Assembly (NCBI GenBank): GCA_910574285.1
Contig: CAJTAL010000027.1
Location: 1-54,574 of the forward strand
DNA from: Lachnospiraceae bacterium
GTDB lineage: Bacteria; Bacillota; Clostridia; Lachnospirales; Lachnospiraceae
Direction of reading: 5' to 3'
Length of the DNA stretch: 54,574 bases
Shown: positions 8,156 to 16,840 of the stretch, piece by piece
How positions within the stretch are numbered: the first letter of the stretch is position 1
Layout: each line of letters opens with the position of its first letter
Notes under the pieces: model-generated
Told to the model about the DNA's origin: nothing
The model's input: the letters and a program-made list of their open reading frames with translations, nothing else
The model's database searches: none
Position numbers and translations under genes: made by a program

Positions 8156-9253
8156 TCAGGAGTATTGCGAGGCAATTCGGTATTTTGAAGGAGTCATGCC
8201 GTATTTGGTTTGAAAGATCTTGTAGAAATATCCTTTATTATGATAGCCGGCAAGTTCCGTGATCTCATCCACACTTTTGTCCGTTGTAGCCAGCAGATGC
8301 GCCGCCCGTTCGAGCCGGATCTGCTGTACATATGCGGAGTATGTGAGTCCGGTTTTGCTTTTGATGATCCGGTTGAAGTAATCCTCCTGGAAATGGAACT
8401 CCCGGACCAGTTCCTGAATGGTGATTGTGGCGTAATGTCCTTTGATATAATCCGATATTTCTTCGAACATGATCCAATTCATAGTCTTGCGCTGCTCTTT
8501 GGAGAGAGAAAAATCATACCTGGAGCCGATGATACGGAAGATACGCAGCAGCAATCCTTTGCATATATATGAAAATCCGATCTCGTTATCATGCAGTTCC
8601 TTAAGAAGAAGAAAAAGGCAGTATTCCAGTTCATTGGCAGCGTCGGGATCTGAACCGGGGCGGAAATGCAGGTACTGCTGCAGATCTTTTTGTTTTAGCA
8701 GCGCGGACTGAAGAAAGGAAATAATCTTCTGCGCGGCAACATTTTCATCCATGATCTCCGAGAACATGTCATTGGCAATCCCTAAGAAAAGGATGGTGGC
8801 AGGCCGGTCAGACAAGTAATCCTGATGAAGGCAATTCTTGTCGATCATGCACAGGTCTCCTTTAGAGAAAATAATGTCCCGTCCAAGGATCTTTTGGCGG
8901 AATTCTCCTTCCACCACATATGCCAGTTCGATATAATCATGAGTGTGAAGCTGTGTCTTTGTACCGGTCTGAAATGACAGCCGGTAGCAGAAAGCCTTCG
9001 GCGCCGGGCAGAGAGTGGCATGCAGGACAGGCACTGTCTGCGGAATTGAGCCTCCTTCTGCGACAAAGGACCAGCACAGAGCGAAGATTCTTTCCTTGGG
9101 AGGCAGGGGATAGGTTTTGACCTCATGGGCGGATTTTGAGTATTCCGGGCAGACAAGGCGCAGGCCGAGCTTGTGGCCGGCAGGAAGGGGATGAGTTTCT
9201 AAAGTAGTAATATAAGTACACAGGCCGGATAATGTGGAAAAAGAATGTTTCAT
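8156..9253 (-). CDS. AraC-family regulator, probably of the arabinose genes
   Basis: 365 residues. The N-terminal half contains a cupin-like sensing domain (HTHDYIELAYVVEGEFRQ, a short beta pattern, then KGDLCMIDKNCLHQ). The C-terminal 100 residues hold the two helix-turn-helix motifs of AraC/XylS, with TIQELVREFHFQEDYFNRII and SVDEITELAGYHNKGYFYKI followed by GMTPSKYR. It is divergent from araA, with a 241-bp shared control region, so L-arabinose control is a reasonable inference. The ribosome site upstream is not clear: GGAG is 14 bases from the ATG. Confidence 0.85.
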   Translation of the reverse strand: MKHSFSTLSGLCTYITTLETHPLPAGHKLGLRLVCPEYSKSAHEVKTYPLPPKERIFALCWSFVAEGGSIPQTVPVLHATLCPAPKAFCYRLSFQTGTKTQLHTHDYIELAYVVEGEFRQKILGRDIIFSKGDLCMIDKNCLHQDYLSDRPATILFLGIANDMFSEIMDENVAAQKIISFLQSALLKQKDLQQYLHFRPGSDPDAANELEYCLFLLLKELHDNEIGFSYICKGLLLRIFRIIGSRYDFSLSKEQRKTMNWIMFEEISDYIKGHYATITIQELVREFHFQEDYFNRIIKSKTGLTYSAYVQQIRLERAAHLLATTDKSVDEITELAGYHNKGYFYKIFQTKYGMTPSKYRIASQYS

Positions 9254-9375
9254 AAATAATATATCATCTCCGCATAGACAGTTTTAAGGGGTATCATATT
9301 AAAATTATAGCATGTAACAGATAAGAATCAAGTCGGATCAGGTAACTTTTGTTTTGAATCAGCGGAGATATGGAC

Positions 9376-9405
9376 TTGCGGTACGTTTGCGTCCGGCATT
9401 ATAAT
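9376..9405 (+). promoter_or_regulatory. Candidate araA promoter
   Basis: TTGCGG and TATAAT with an 18-bp gap, followed by a roughly 90-base leader and GAGAGGAATTTAAT before the araA ATG. The poor -35 box would fit an activator-dependent promoter under the divergent AraC-type protein. Confidence 0.5.
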
Positions 9406-9494
9406 AATTATAAAATATAGAATATCGTACCCGGTCAGGCTGACGTAGATACGCGCATGGAACACCGGACACATTTTCAAGAGAGGAATTTAAT

Positions 9495-10993
9495 ATGTTA
9501 CAATCAAAAAATTACCAATTCTGGTTCTGCACAGGTTCACAGGATTTATACGGAGATGTGTGCCTGGCGCACGTTGCGGAGCATTCACAGAAGATCGTGG
9601 AGGTATTAAATGCTTCCGGAAACCTTCCTTATGAAGTGGTATGGAAACCGACGCTGATTACCAATAGCTGATCAGAAAGACATTGAATGAGGCGAATACA
9701 GATGAGAATTGTGCCGGCGTCATCACCTGGATGCATACATTTTCCCCTGCGAAGTCTTGGATTCTTGGGCTGCAGGAGTACCGCAAACCGCTGCTTCATT
9801 TCCACACACAGTTTAACCGTGAGATTCCGTATGACACGATTGATATGGATTTTATGAATGAGAATCAGGCGGCTCATGGGGACAGAGAGTACGGCCATAT
9901 CTTCAGCCGTCTCGGCATGGAGCGTAAGGTTATTATGGGATACTGGGAGGATGCCGATGTTCAGAAGAAGATTGGTTCCTGGATGCGCACGGCGGTGGGC
10001 GTGATCGAAAGCAGCCATATCCGTGTCATGAGGATTGCCGACAATATGAGAAATGTTGCCGTTACCGAAGGCGACAAGGTAGAGGCTCAGATTAAGTTCG
10101 GATGGGAGATCGATGCATATCCGGTAAATGAAATTGCGGCAGAAGTAGAGGCAGTTTCCAAAGGAGATATTGACGTATTGGTCGAAGAATATTATGATAA
10201 GTATGAGATACTTTTGGAAGGTAGAGATGAGAAGGAATTCAGAGAGCATGTAGCGGTACAGGCGGGAATCGAGATCGGATTCGAGAGGTTCTTAGAGGCA
10301 AAGAATTATCAGGCGATCGTGACCCACTTCGGAGATCTGGGAAGCCTGAAGCAGCTGCCGGGACTTGCAATCCAGAGATTGATGGAGAAAGGTTACGGAT
10401 TTGCAGGAGAAGGCGACTGGAAGACGGCGGCTATGGTACGTCTGATGAAGCTTATGACACAGGGAATGAAGGATGCGAAGGGTACTTCTTTTATGGAAGA
10501 CTACACCTACAACCTGGTACCGGGTAAGGAAGGAATCCTGCAGGCCCACATGCTTGAGGTATGTCCGTCTATTGCAGACGGAAAGATCAGTATTAAGGAC
10601 CAGCCGCTCTCCATGGGAGACAGAGAAGATCCGGCGAGGTTGGTATTTACTTCTAAGACAGGTCCGGGAATTGCTGCTTCACTCATCGATCTTGGAGACA
10701 GGTTCCGTCTGATTATTAATGATGTAGACTGTAAGAAGGTAGAGAAGCCTATGCCGAAGCTTCCGGTTGCGACAGCATTCTGGACGCCGCAGCCGAGTCT
10801 TCAGACGGGGGCCGAGGCCTGGATCCTTGCAGGAGGCGCACACCACACTGCATTCTCTTATGATCTGACTTCCGAGCAAATGGGTGATTGGGCGGCATGC
10901 ATGGGCATTGAAGCCGTCTATATCGACAAGGATACGACCATCCGTCAGTTTAAGAACGAACTGTTGTGGAATAGTGTCGCATACCGTAAATAG
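9495..10993 (+). pseudogene. araA: L-arabinose isomerase with a -1 frameshift
   Basis: AraA converts L-arabinose to L-ribulose with a manganese centre. The start at 9495 opens MLQSKNYQFWFCTGSQDLYG, but after codon 57 the frame shifts: the sequence reads AATAGCTGATC where family members need AAT GAG CTG ATC, so one G is missing between 9665 and 9666 and translation stops at 9669-9671. Downstream the other frame runs unbroken to 10993 with all landmarks (GTSFMEDYTY, HMLEVCPSI, AGGAHHTAFS). Restoring one base gives a normal protein of about 499 residues. Everything else is well conserved, so this is either a very recent mutation, a phase-variable state or a sequencing error. The remaining frame has no good internal start at 9683. 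Confidence 0.92.
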
Positions 10994-11005
10994 GAGGAAA
11001 GTAAC

Positions 11006-12601
11006 ATGAGCAATGTGAAGGAAGTTATTGAAAGCGGCAAAGCTGTCTTAGGTATTGAGCTGGGATCAACCAGAATTAAGGCTGTGTTGATCGGCGAGGA
11101 TCATACGCCTGTCGCGTCTGGGGATCACGAGTGGGAGAACCGCCTGGAGAATGGAAACTGGACATATTCTCTGAATGATATCTGGACAGGCCTGCGTGAC
11201 AGTTACAAGAAATTGGCGGCGGATGTTAAAGAGAAGTACGGCGTCACGCTTAAAAAGATCGGGTCTATCGGATTCAGCGCGATGATGCATGGTTATATGG
11301 CATTTGATGAGAAGGGGGAACTTCTGGTACCCTTCCGCACCTGGAGAAATTCCACCACAGGACCTGCGGCAGAGAAGTTGATCGATCTGTTCCAGTATAA
11401 TATTCCGCTGCGGTGGAGTATTGCCCACTTATACCAGGCAATCCTGAACGGAGAAGACCATGTGAAAGATGTAGCATACTTCACGACTTTAGCCGGTTAT
11501 ATTCATTGGAAACTGACCGGGGAGAAAGCGCTTGGTATCGGAGATGCTTCCGGTATGTTTCCTATCGATGTAGAGAAGAAAGATTTTAACGAGGAAATGA
11601 TACGGAAGTTTGACGAGTTGGTGGCGGATAAGAATTATTCCTGGAAATTAAGAGATATCATGCCGAAGGTCATGGTGGCAGGAGAGGCAGCAGGCGTCCT
11701 GACAGAAGAAGGAGCCCATCTTTTGGATGAAAGCGGGAACCTTGAAGCGGGAATTCCGCTTTGTCCGCCGGAAGGCGACGCCGGAACCGGTATGGCGGCT
11801 ACCAACAGCATTGCAAAGCGTACCGGTAATGTGTCTGCGGGAACCAGTGTATTTGCTATGATCGTGCTTGAGAAAGAGCTTAAGAAGGTATATCCGGAGA
11901 TTGATCTCGTGACCACGCCGGACGGCAGCCTGGTAGCTATGGTGCATGCCAATAACTGTACTTCAGACTTGAATGCATGGGTAGGTATTTTCAGAGAATT
12001 TGCCGAGAGCTTCGGGATTGAAGCAAATATGAATAAATTATTTGGAACCTTGTATAATAAGGCGCTGGAAGGCGACGCCGACTGCGGCGGGTTACTGTCT
12101 TACGGCTATCTCTCGGGAGAATTCATCACAGGCGTGGATGAAGGACGTCCGTTATTCGTGCGCTCGCCGGAGAGTAAGTTCAATCTGGCCAACTTTATGC
12201 GTGTGAATCTCTTCACAGCCCTTGGCGCGATCAAGGTAGGCATGGATCTTCTTCAGAAGGAAGAGAATGTGGCGATTGATTCTATGCTGGGGCATGGAGG
12301 TTTATTCAAGACCAAAGGTGTAGGACAGAGGATTCTCGCGGCAGCGATCAACGCGCCGGTATCCGTGATGGAGACGGCAGGCGAGGGAGGACCCTGGGGA
12401 ATGGCGCTTTTGGCCGCTTATATGAAGAATAAGGCCGAGGGAGAGAACCTGGAAGACTATCTGGCAAAGAAAGTTTTCGGAGACAATGCAGGAAGCCAGA
12501 TGGAGCCGGACCCGAAGGATGTGGAAGGATACGAGGTCTTTATCGAGCGGTATAAGAAGGGCGTAGCTATCGAGAAAGAAGCTCTTAAGAGCTTGATATA
12601 G
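11006..12601 (+). CDS. araB: FGGY-family kinase, probable L-ribulokinase
   Basis: 531 residues. The N terminus [19 protein letters not shown] is the phosphate-1 motif of sugar kinases, [10 protein letters not shown] and [10 protein letters not shown] line the sugar pocket, [13 protein letters not shown] is the phosphate-2 loop, and [19 protein letters not shown] with [17 protein letters not shown] forms the adenosine site. Automated calls often name this subtype xylulokinase, but its place between araA and araD points to phosphorylation of L-ribulose. It starts 12 bases after araA with AGGAGGAAAG as ribosome site, so it is in the same operon. No defect is visible. Confidence 0.85.
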   Translation: MSNVKEVIESGKAVLGIELGSTRIKAVLIGEDHTPVASGDHEWENRLENGNWTYSLNDIWTGLRDSYKKLAADVKEKYGVTLKKIGSIGFSAMMHGYMAFDEKGELLVPFRTWRNSTTGPAAEKLIDLFQYNIPLRWSIAHLYQAILNGEDHVKDVAYFTTLAGYIHWKLTGEKALGIGDASGMFPIDVEKKDFNEEMIRKFDELVADKNYSWKLRDIMPKVMVAGEAAGVLTEEGAHLLDESGNLEAGIPLCPPEGDAGTGMAATNSIAKRTGNVSAGTSVFAMIVLEKELKKVYPEIDLVTTPDGSLVAMVHANNCTSDLNAWVGIFREFAESFGIEANMNKLFGTLYNKALEGDADCGGLLSYGYLSGEFITGVDEGRPLFVRSPESKFNLANFMRVNLFTALGAIKVGMDLLQKEENVAIDSMLGHGGLFKTKGVGQRILAAAINAPVSVMETAGEGGPWGMALLAAYMKNKAEGENLEDYLAKKVFGDNAGSQMEPDPKDVEGYEVFIERYKKGVAIEKEALKSLI

Positions 12602-12618
12602 TATAACTGGTACAGCAT

Positions 12619-12653
12619 TGCTGCTGTATGCTTTGTCTGCTGTTGCAGCAGCA
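12619..12653 (+). terminator. Weak hairpin between araB and araD
   Basis: TGCTGCTG pairs with CAGCAGCA around a 19-base loop, followed by only TTTT. It could be a processing or partial termination site that lowers araD expression relative to araB. Confidence 0.35.
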
Positions 12654-12737
12654 TTTTGCCTGTCAGTGAGATTTAAAGAAAAAGGCGCCGGTGCATGAGT
12701 CTATAATACAAATTAAGAACAGGAGTTAGGAACGGAT

Positions 12738-13439
12738 ATGTTAGAACAGTTAAAAAAAGAAGTGTATGAAGCGAATATGCTGCTTCCAAAGTATGGTCTG
12801 GTAACATTTACATGGGGAAACGTCAGCGGGATCGATAGAGAAAGCGGACTCTTTGTAATTAAGCCAAGCGGCGTTGATTATGAGAAGTTAAAACCGGAAG
12901 ATATGGTAGTAGTAGATCTGGAGGGTAACAAAGTAGAAGGGGATTATAATCCGTCCTCTGATACGGCAACTCATGTAGTATTATACAATCGTTTTCCGGA
13001 AGCAGGAGGTATCGTGCATACACATTCATCCTGGGCGACTAGCTGGGCTCAGGCAGGAAGGGGGATTCCATGCTACGGAACGACTCATGCAGATTATCTC
13101 TACGGTGAAGTTCCTTGTGTGAGGAATCTGACAAAAGAAGAGATTGACGAAGCTTACGAGAAGAATACGGGAGTTTTGATCGCGGATGAATTCGAGGCCC
13201 GCAAACTTGACTATATCGCGACGCCAGCGGTATTGTGCAAGAACCATGGTCCGTTTACCTGGGGAAAAGACGCGCATGAGGCGGTTCACAATGCGGTGGT
13301 ATTAGAGGAAGTCGCAAAGATGGCGGCGCGCTGCGAGATGATCAATCCGCAGAATCAGCCGGCTCCGCAGGAACTGCAGGATAAGCATTACTACCGGAAA
13401 CATGGAGCGAACGCCTATTACGGGCAGCCGGGGAAATAG
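12738..13439 (+). CDS. araD: L-ribulose-5-phosphate 4-epimerase
   Basis: 233 residues, the normal length. AraD interconverts L-ribulose 5-phosphate and D-xylulose 5-phosphate by a retro-aldol step, feeding the pentose phosphate pathway. Class II aldolase/AraD motifs are all present: [10 protein letters not shown] and PSGVDYEKL for phosphate binding, SSDTATH, the zinc pair in [10 protein letters not shown], the third histidine in [10 protein letters not shown], and the closing [14 protein letters not shown]. It is the last gene of the arabinose set and is followed by a palindromic terminator. The 136-bp gap to araB is longer than the araA-araB gap. Confidence 0.95.
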   Translation: MLEQLKKEVYEANMLLPKYGLVTFTWGNVSGIDRESGLFVIKPSGVDYEKLKPEDMVVVDLEGNKVEGDYNPSSDTATHVVLYNRFPEAGGIVHTHSSWATSWAQAGRGIPCYGTTHADYLYGEVPCVRNLTKEEIDEAYEKNTGVLIADEFEARKLDYIATPAVLCKNHGPFTWGKDAHEAVHNAVVLEEVAKMAARCEMINPQNQPAPQELQDKHYYRKHGANAYYGQPGK

Positions 13440-13473
13440 GAAATAAAACGGAATCAGAAAGTTTAAAACAGGG

Positions 13474-13502
13474 CGAGTAGGGAGAAGTTTTCCCTACTCG
13501 AT
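13474..13502. terminator. GAGTAGGGA palindrome after araD
   Basis: CGAGTAGGGAGAAGTT pairs with TTCCCTACTCG. It matches the element at 7996-8024 in 27 of 29 positions. The two copies lie just outside the ends of the arabinose locus. The downstream T run is poor here (GATTGATA). Confidence 0.7.
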
Positions 13503-13558
13503 TGATATAGGAAACTTTGCTCTAATATTAGGAAACTTCTTTCTCCATATCAGAATGG

Positions 13559-14014
13559 TTATTGCATCTTCCCCTCCAGAAATGTATACAGGATATTTTG
13601 CGGTGCGTCATAGTAGAAGCTACTGTTATAATTATCAATCTTGTCGCTGACAAAAGAGTGATATGCCTCAAACAAGGCGTCGATCACAGGAATCTGTTTT
13701 TCTCTGGATATTCCAAGGATCAGACGCTTGTAAACCTTGCCGATATCCCAATGGGTTGGAATTGCATATTGTGCGTCGGCAATGTTATCGAAGTCGCCGT
13801 TTTGCAGATTGGACTGTTCAATAAAGTCATCGCTTACGGCGTCGATGTTATCACTGTGATAGACATCTGCCAGATCATAAATTTTTTCTATGGAAGCTTT
13901 GCCAAGAGCATCGACTACGGTACGGCGTTTGTTTTTTGTCCTCCGCGCGATATATTCGATCAGACTGCATGTGAAAAACAGGTCGTTGTCTTTTTGCGGT
14001 TCTCTTCCGATCAT
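13559..14014 (-). CDS. DUF3791-like protein, partner of DUF3990
   Basis: About 151 residues. The N-terminal third (DLFFTCSLIEYIARRTKN, then VVDALGKASIEKIYDLADVY) resembles DUF3791, a small domain usually found beside DUF3990 in gut clostridia. The C-terminal part (HWDIGKVYKRLILGI...VIDALFEAYHSFVSDKIDNY) is helical and unassigned. I choose the ATG at 14014, preceded by AAGGAGG, over the upstream frame extension. That ATG overlaps the TGA of the gene before it as ATGA, implying translational coupling. An antitoxin or immunity role is inference. Confidence 0.65.
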   Translation of the reverse strand: MIGREPQKDNDLFFTCSLIEYIARRTKNKRRTVVDALGKASIEKIYDLADVYHSDNIDAVSDDFIEQSNLQNGDFDNIADAQYAIPTHWDIGKVYKRLILGISREKQIPVIDALFEAYHSFVSDKIDNYNSSFYYDAPQNILYTFLEGKMQ

Positions 14015-14475
14015 TGTGATACCTCCTTGCTGCATGTGAACTCCAGACATTTTAATGCTTCTGCAGTACAGAAGTTGATCTGGTGCGTCGGATATTTGAA
14101 TCTTGCCAGAGACCAGAACTGGTCGCGCGTAATGACTCCGTCAATATAATCGGCAATGTAATTGTAAATTTGGTCATTTGCCATTGCGCCTATGACAATA
14201 TCATGATTGTGCGGATTATTATTGCGGCAGTCGATGATAAAATCCAGCCATTCTTCGGTCATAGTTTGGAATTCTAATATATTTAATCCGGTGTTAAGGC
14301 GCACTGTGTAAATATTTATAATGGGAGTATTGTACCGTCTGGCCCAGCGTTCTGCCTGCTCGCGGATAACAGTACAGTAAAAACCGGGACCGAAATCCTT
14401 GGTATGTCTGCTGCTGAGGAGCTTTGGCTCTGGTATATTAGTGTAACTGCCGTGGTATACGGTCATTTTGCCCAT
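14011..14475 (-). CDS. DUF3990 protein, possible ADP-ribosyltransferase-type toxin
   Basis: 154 residues. It opens with VYHGSYTNIPEPKLLSSRHT then DFGPGFYCTVIREQAERWAR, the DUF3990 signature, which as I recall is grouped with the ADP-ribosyltransferase fold (YHGS for the first strand, the DFG-GFY-T turn for the NAD pocket). NDQIYNYIADYIDGVITRDQ and a late QINFCTAEALKCL complete the family pattern. The start at 14475 has AAAGGAGA 7 bases upstream; a frame extension to 14493 lacks one. It is the first gene of a two-gene unit with the DUF3791-like partner, suggesting a toxin-antitoxin or signalling pair. Enzymatic activity is not proven. Confidence 0.7.
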   Translation of the reverse strand: MGKMTVYHGSYTNIPEPKLLSSRHTKDFGPGFYCTVIREQAERWARRYNTPIINIYTVRLNTGLNILEFQTMTEEWLDFIIDCRNNNPHNHDIVIGAMANDQIYNYIADYIDGVITRDQFWSLARFKYPTHQINFCTAEALKCLEFTCSKEVSQ

Positions 14476-14621
14476 GGAAAAGTCTCCTTTCACGTATAAT
14501 TTATAAATGTAGGCATACCTTAACGATATAACAAATTGTTGATATTGTCAAAAACTTCTTACTTCTATTTCTGGTCATTCTGTGACAAGCCCTTTGCGAC
14601 ACGGTAGACAGCTACGCTTAG

Positions 14622-14801
14622 AGATACTATCAGGCAGCATATTATCTTTATGATCAGAATGTCATTGACAGGGAATTTGGAGCATTTAAGAAGGTAGAAG
14701 ACAATTACCCGAAATATGTGATCTCAATGGATAAGATAGATTATTCACGGGAGGGAATCATCCATAAGAATGCAATTGATTTTTTATTGGAAGAATTTTG
14801 A
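14622..14801 (+). pseudogene. C-terminal remnant of a DUF4143-type AAA ATPase
   Basis: The frame gives RYYQAAYYLYDQNVIDREFG, then a stretch containing NYPKYVISMDKIDYSREGI and a terminal NAIDFLLEEF before TGA. This is the typical last 60 residues of the ATPase family with DUF4143, where similar text (NYPKYVLSMD) precedes a hydrophobic end. Upstream the frame is closed by TAG at 14619 and no ATPase domain remains. It marks a deletion scar at the edge of the DUF3990 module. Confidence 0.7.
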
Positions 14802-14810
14802 CATTTTTAA

Positions 14811-14840
14811 AGGACTGCATGTTGGGAGGAGTGCAGTCCT
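14811..14840 (-). terminator. Hairpin, second minus-strand terminator
   Basis: AGGACTGCA pairs with TGCAGTCCT over a 12-base loop. Read on the minus strand it is followed by TTTAAAAATG, a weak U-tract. Confidence 0.5.
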
Positions 14841-14863
14841 GAGGAAAAAGTTATGAAAAAGAA

Positions 14864-14897
14864 TTTAATTGTCCGATTTATCTTTCGGACAATTAAA
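14864..14897 (-). terminator. Terminator of the aroF-aroB-SDR operon
   Basis: TTTAATTGTCCGA and TCGGACAATTAAA form a perfect 13-bp stem with an 8-base loop. On the minus strand the stem is followed by TTCTTTTTC. It lies 78 bases after the SDR stop. Confidence 0.85.
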
Positions 14898-14974
14898 GTA
14901 TAAGCAGAAACTGTGTTAAAAGTGTGATAAAAATGCAAATTAATTGTTAACAAATCGAAAACGAAATTTAACAG

Positions 14975-15739
14975 TTATACGGTTGTGAATAAGTCGATGG
15001 ATTGTCCGGTCATTACATCCGGAGCGTCGCACAACAGATATATGATAGCCTTTGCCACGTCGGCGGCGCTTCCCATGGCGACATTGTCCTGGCCTACGGA
15101 GTGATTGTATACCCGCTGTCCCGGTGTATCCACGATTCCTGGAGCTACGGCGTTTACCTGGATGCCGTATTCCTTTGTCTGGATGGCGGCTGTCTTAGTC
15201 ATAGTAATAACAGCGCCCTTGGCAACGGCGTAAGCCCCCATCTGGGAAGCGATACGTCCCATTCTGGAAGAAACGCTGACAACTTTTCCGCTCTTCTGGC
15301 TGATCATGACGGGGAGGATCTTGTTCATGCATAAGAAGGGAATACGGATATTTGTCTTGATGATCTGATCCCATTGTTCTTCTGTCCATTCCCAGAATTT
15401 GATCGCCTGATGTTCTATATTCTTGTAGATCTCGGCAGGGTAACCGCCGGCGTTGTTGACCAGTATATCGATTCGGCCGAATCTTTCCATTACTTCGGCA
15501 ACAAGAGCCTCCACTTCGGTTCCTACGGTAAGGTCATGAGAGAAGAAGACGGCGGATCCGCCGTTGTCTTCGATGAGCTTGACAGTCTCTTCTAAGTTTG
15601 ATCTGGTTCTTGCGACGGCGACGACAGACGCGCCTTCTGCGGCGACAGCCAGAGCCGTTTCGCGTCCGATTCCTTTTCCGGCCCCTGTTATAATTGCGAT
15701 TTTTCCTTCTAATTTCTTCATGTTTGATGATTCCTCCAT
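14975..15739 (-). CDS. SDR-family oxidoreductase
   Basis: 254 residues, classical short-chain dehydrogenase length. The cofactor loop TGAGKGIG lies near residue 19, NNAGG near 95, the catalytic serine in VSVSSRMG and the YAVAK pair (Tyr-x-x-x-Lys) near 170. The substrate is unknown. The third position in an operon after DAHP synthase and DHQ synthase hints at a shikimate- or quinate-like cyclohexane substrate, but this is inference, since SDR enzymes are promiscuous in context. The first ATG (15739) follows AAGGAA by 8 bases, that site overlapping the aroB stop; a second ATG six codons later has GGAGG 11 bases before it. Confidence 0.88.
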   Translation of the reverse strand: MEESSNMKKLEGKIAIITGAGKGIGRETALAVAAEGASVVAVARTRSNLEETVKLIEDNGGSAVFFSHDLTVGTEVEALVAEVMERFGRIDILVNNAGGYPAEIYKNIEHQAIKFWEWTEEQWDQIIKTNIRIPFLCMNKILPVMISQKSGKVVSVSSRMGRIASQMGAYAVAKGAVITMTKTAAIQTKEYGIQVNAVAPGIVDTPGQRVYNHSVGQDNVAMGSAADVAKAIIYLLCDAPDVMTGQSIDLFTTV

Positions 15740-15751
15740 ATATAAGGTTCC

Positions 15752-16816
15752 TTACAGAACAGAGTCTCTATACTGCGCGAAGAATTCTGCCGTTGTAGGG
15801 TAGATATAGCTGTTGCCGATATCATGCAGCAGAACTACATTCAGCTTGTTATTCAGATTTTTTTTATCCAGGGTGATGGCGCCCATCAAATCCTTTACAG
15901 GCAGTCTGCATTCATACGGCAGCCCGTAAGCAGTCAGTACGTTCAGGATGCGTTCGGAGGTTCCGGCAGAAGTAAGATCTTCTTTTTCCGCCAGCTTTGT
16001 AATCTGATACATACCGATTGCGACGGCTTCCCCATGGCTCTCTCTTCCATAATGGTAATACTGTTCTATGGTATGACCGAGGGTATGACCGAAGTTCAGG
16101 AGCATCCGTTCTCCGGTGTCAAACTGGTCATGTTCTACGACGATACGTTTGATATCTACACAGCGCTCTATGATGGCAGGCAGTTCTTCTTTAAGCTCTT
16201 CAAAAGAGCGGTGGGATTCCAGTGTTCGGAATAATCCTTCATCTTTGATACAGCCATACTTGATCACTTCGCCCATACCGTCGGTGATAAATCGTGCCTC
16301 CAATGTATTTAACACAAGCGGGTCGATCAATACCAGCGACGGCTGGTAGAAAGCGCCCACCAGATTCTTGCCCTGGGGCAGGTCTACCGCTACTTTGCCG
16401 CCTACGGAAGAGTCTACCTGGGCGAGAAGAGAGGTTGGTATCTGGATTAATTTCACACCGCGTAAGAAGCTTGCGGCGGCAAATCCTGCCAGATCTCCGA
16501 TCACACCGCCTCCAAGGGCGATAATCAGGTCGCTTCGGGATATTCTGGCGTCGAGTAATGCCGTGTATACTTCCGGAAGTGTCTGAAAATTCTTGGTAGC
16601 TTCTCCGTGAGGAAGTACAAGATGATGGCATTCGTAGTCTGAAGACAGTTGTCTTGACAGTGTTTCCCCATACAGAGGATAGACATGATCGTCGGAGATG
16701 ATCATGATCTTTTTCCCGGCAAATACGGAATTGATGTATGCGGCGGCTTGAGATAACAGGTTATTTTCAATATAGATGGGATAACTGTTTTCTCCCAGAT
16801 TTACATTTAATTTCAT
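15752..16816 (-). CDS. aroB: 3-dehydroquinate synthase
   Basis: 354 residues. AroB cyclises DAHP to 3-dehydroquinate using NAD and a metal. The hallmark blocks are all present: IIALGGGVIGDLAGFAAA for NAD, PTSLLAQVDSSVGGKVAV, the metal ligands in DGMGEVIKYG and LNFGHTLGHTIE with the following SHGEAVAIGM. Nothing points to a diverged sugar-phosphate cyclase. It starts 24 bases after aroF and ends 12 bases before the SDR gene. The other shikimate genes are not in this window. Confidence 0.95.
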   Translation of the reverse strand: MKLNVNLGENSYPIYIENNLLSQAAAYINSVFAGKKIMIISDDHVYPLYGETLSRQLSSDYECHHLVLPHGEATKNFQTLPEVYTALLDARISRSDLIIALGGGVIGDLAGFAAASFLRGVKLIQIPTSLLAQVDSSVGGKVAVDLPQGKNLVGAFYQPSLVLIDPLVLNTLEARFITDGMGEVIKYGCIKDEGLFRTLESHRSFEELKEELPAIIERCVDIKRIVVEHDQFDTGERMLLNFGHTLGHTIEQYYHYGRESHGEAVAIGMYQITKLAEKEDLTSAGTSERILNVLTAYGLPYECRLPVKDLMGAITLDKKNLNNKLNVVLLHDIGNSYIYPTTAEFFAQYRDSVL

Positions 16817-16840
16817 GCTATAGATATCTCCTGATAAATG

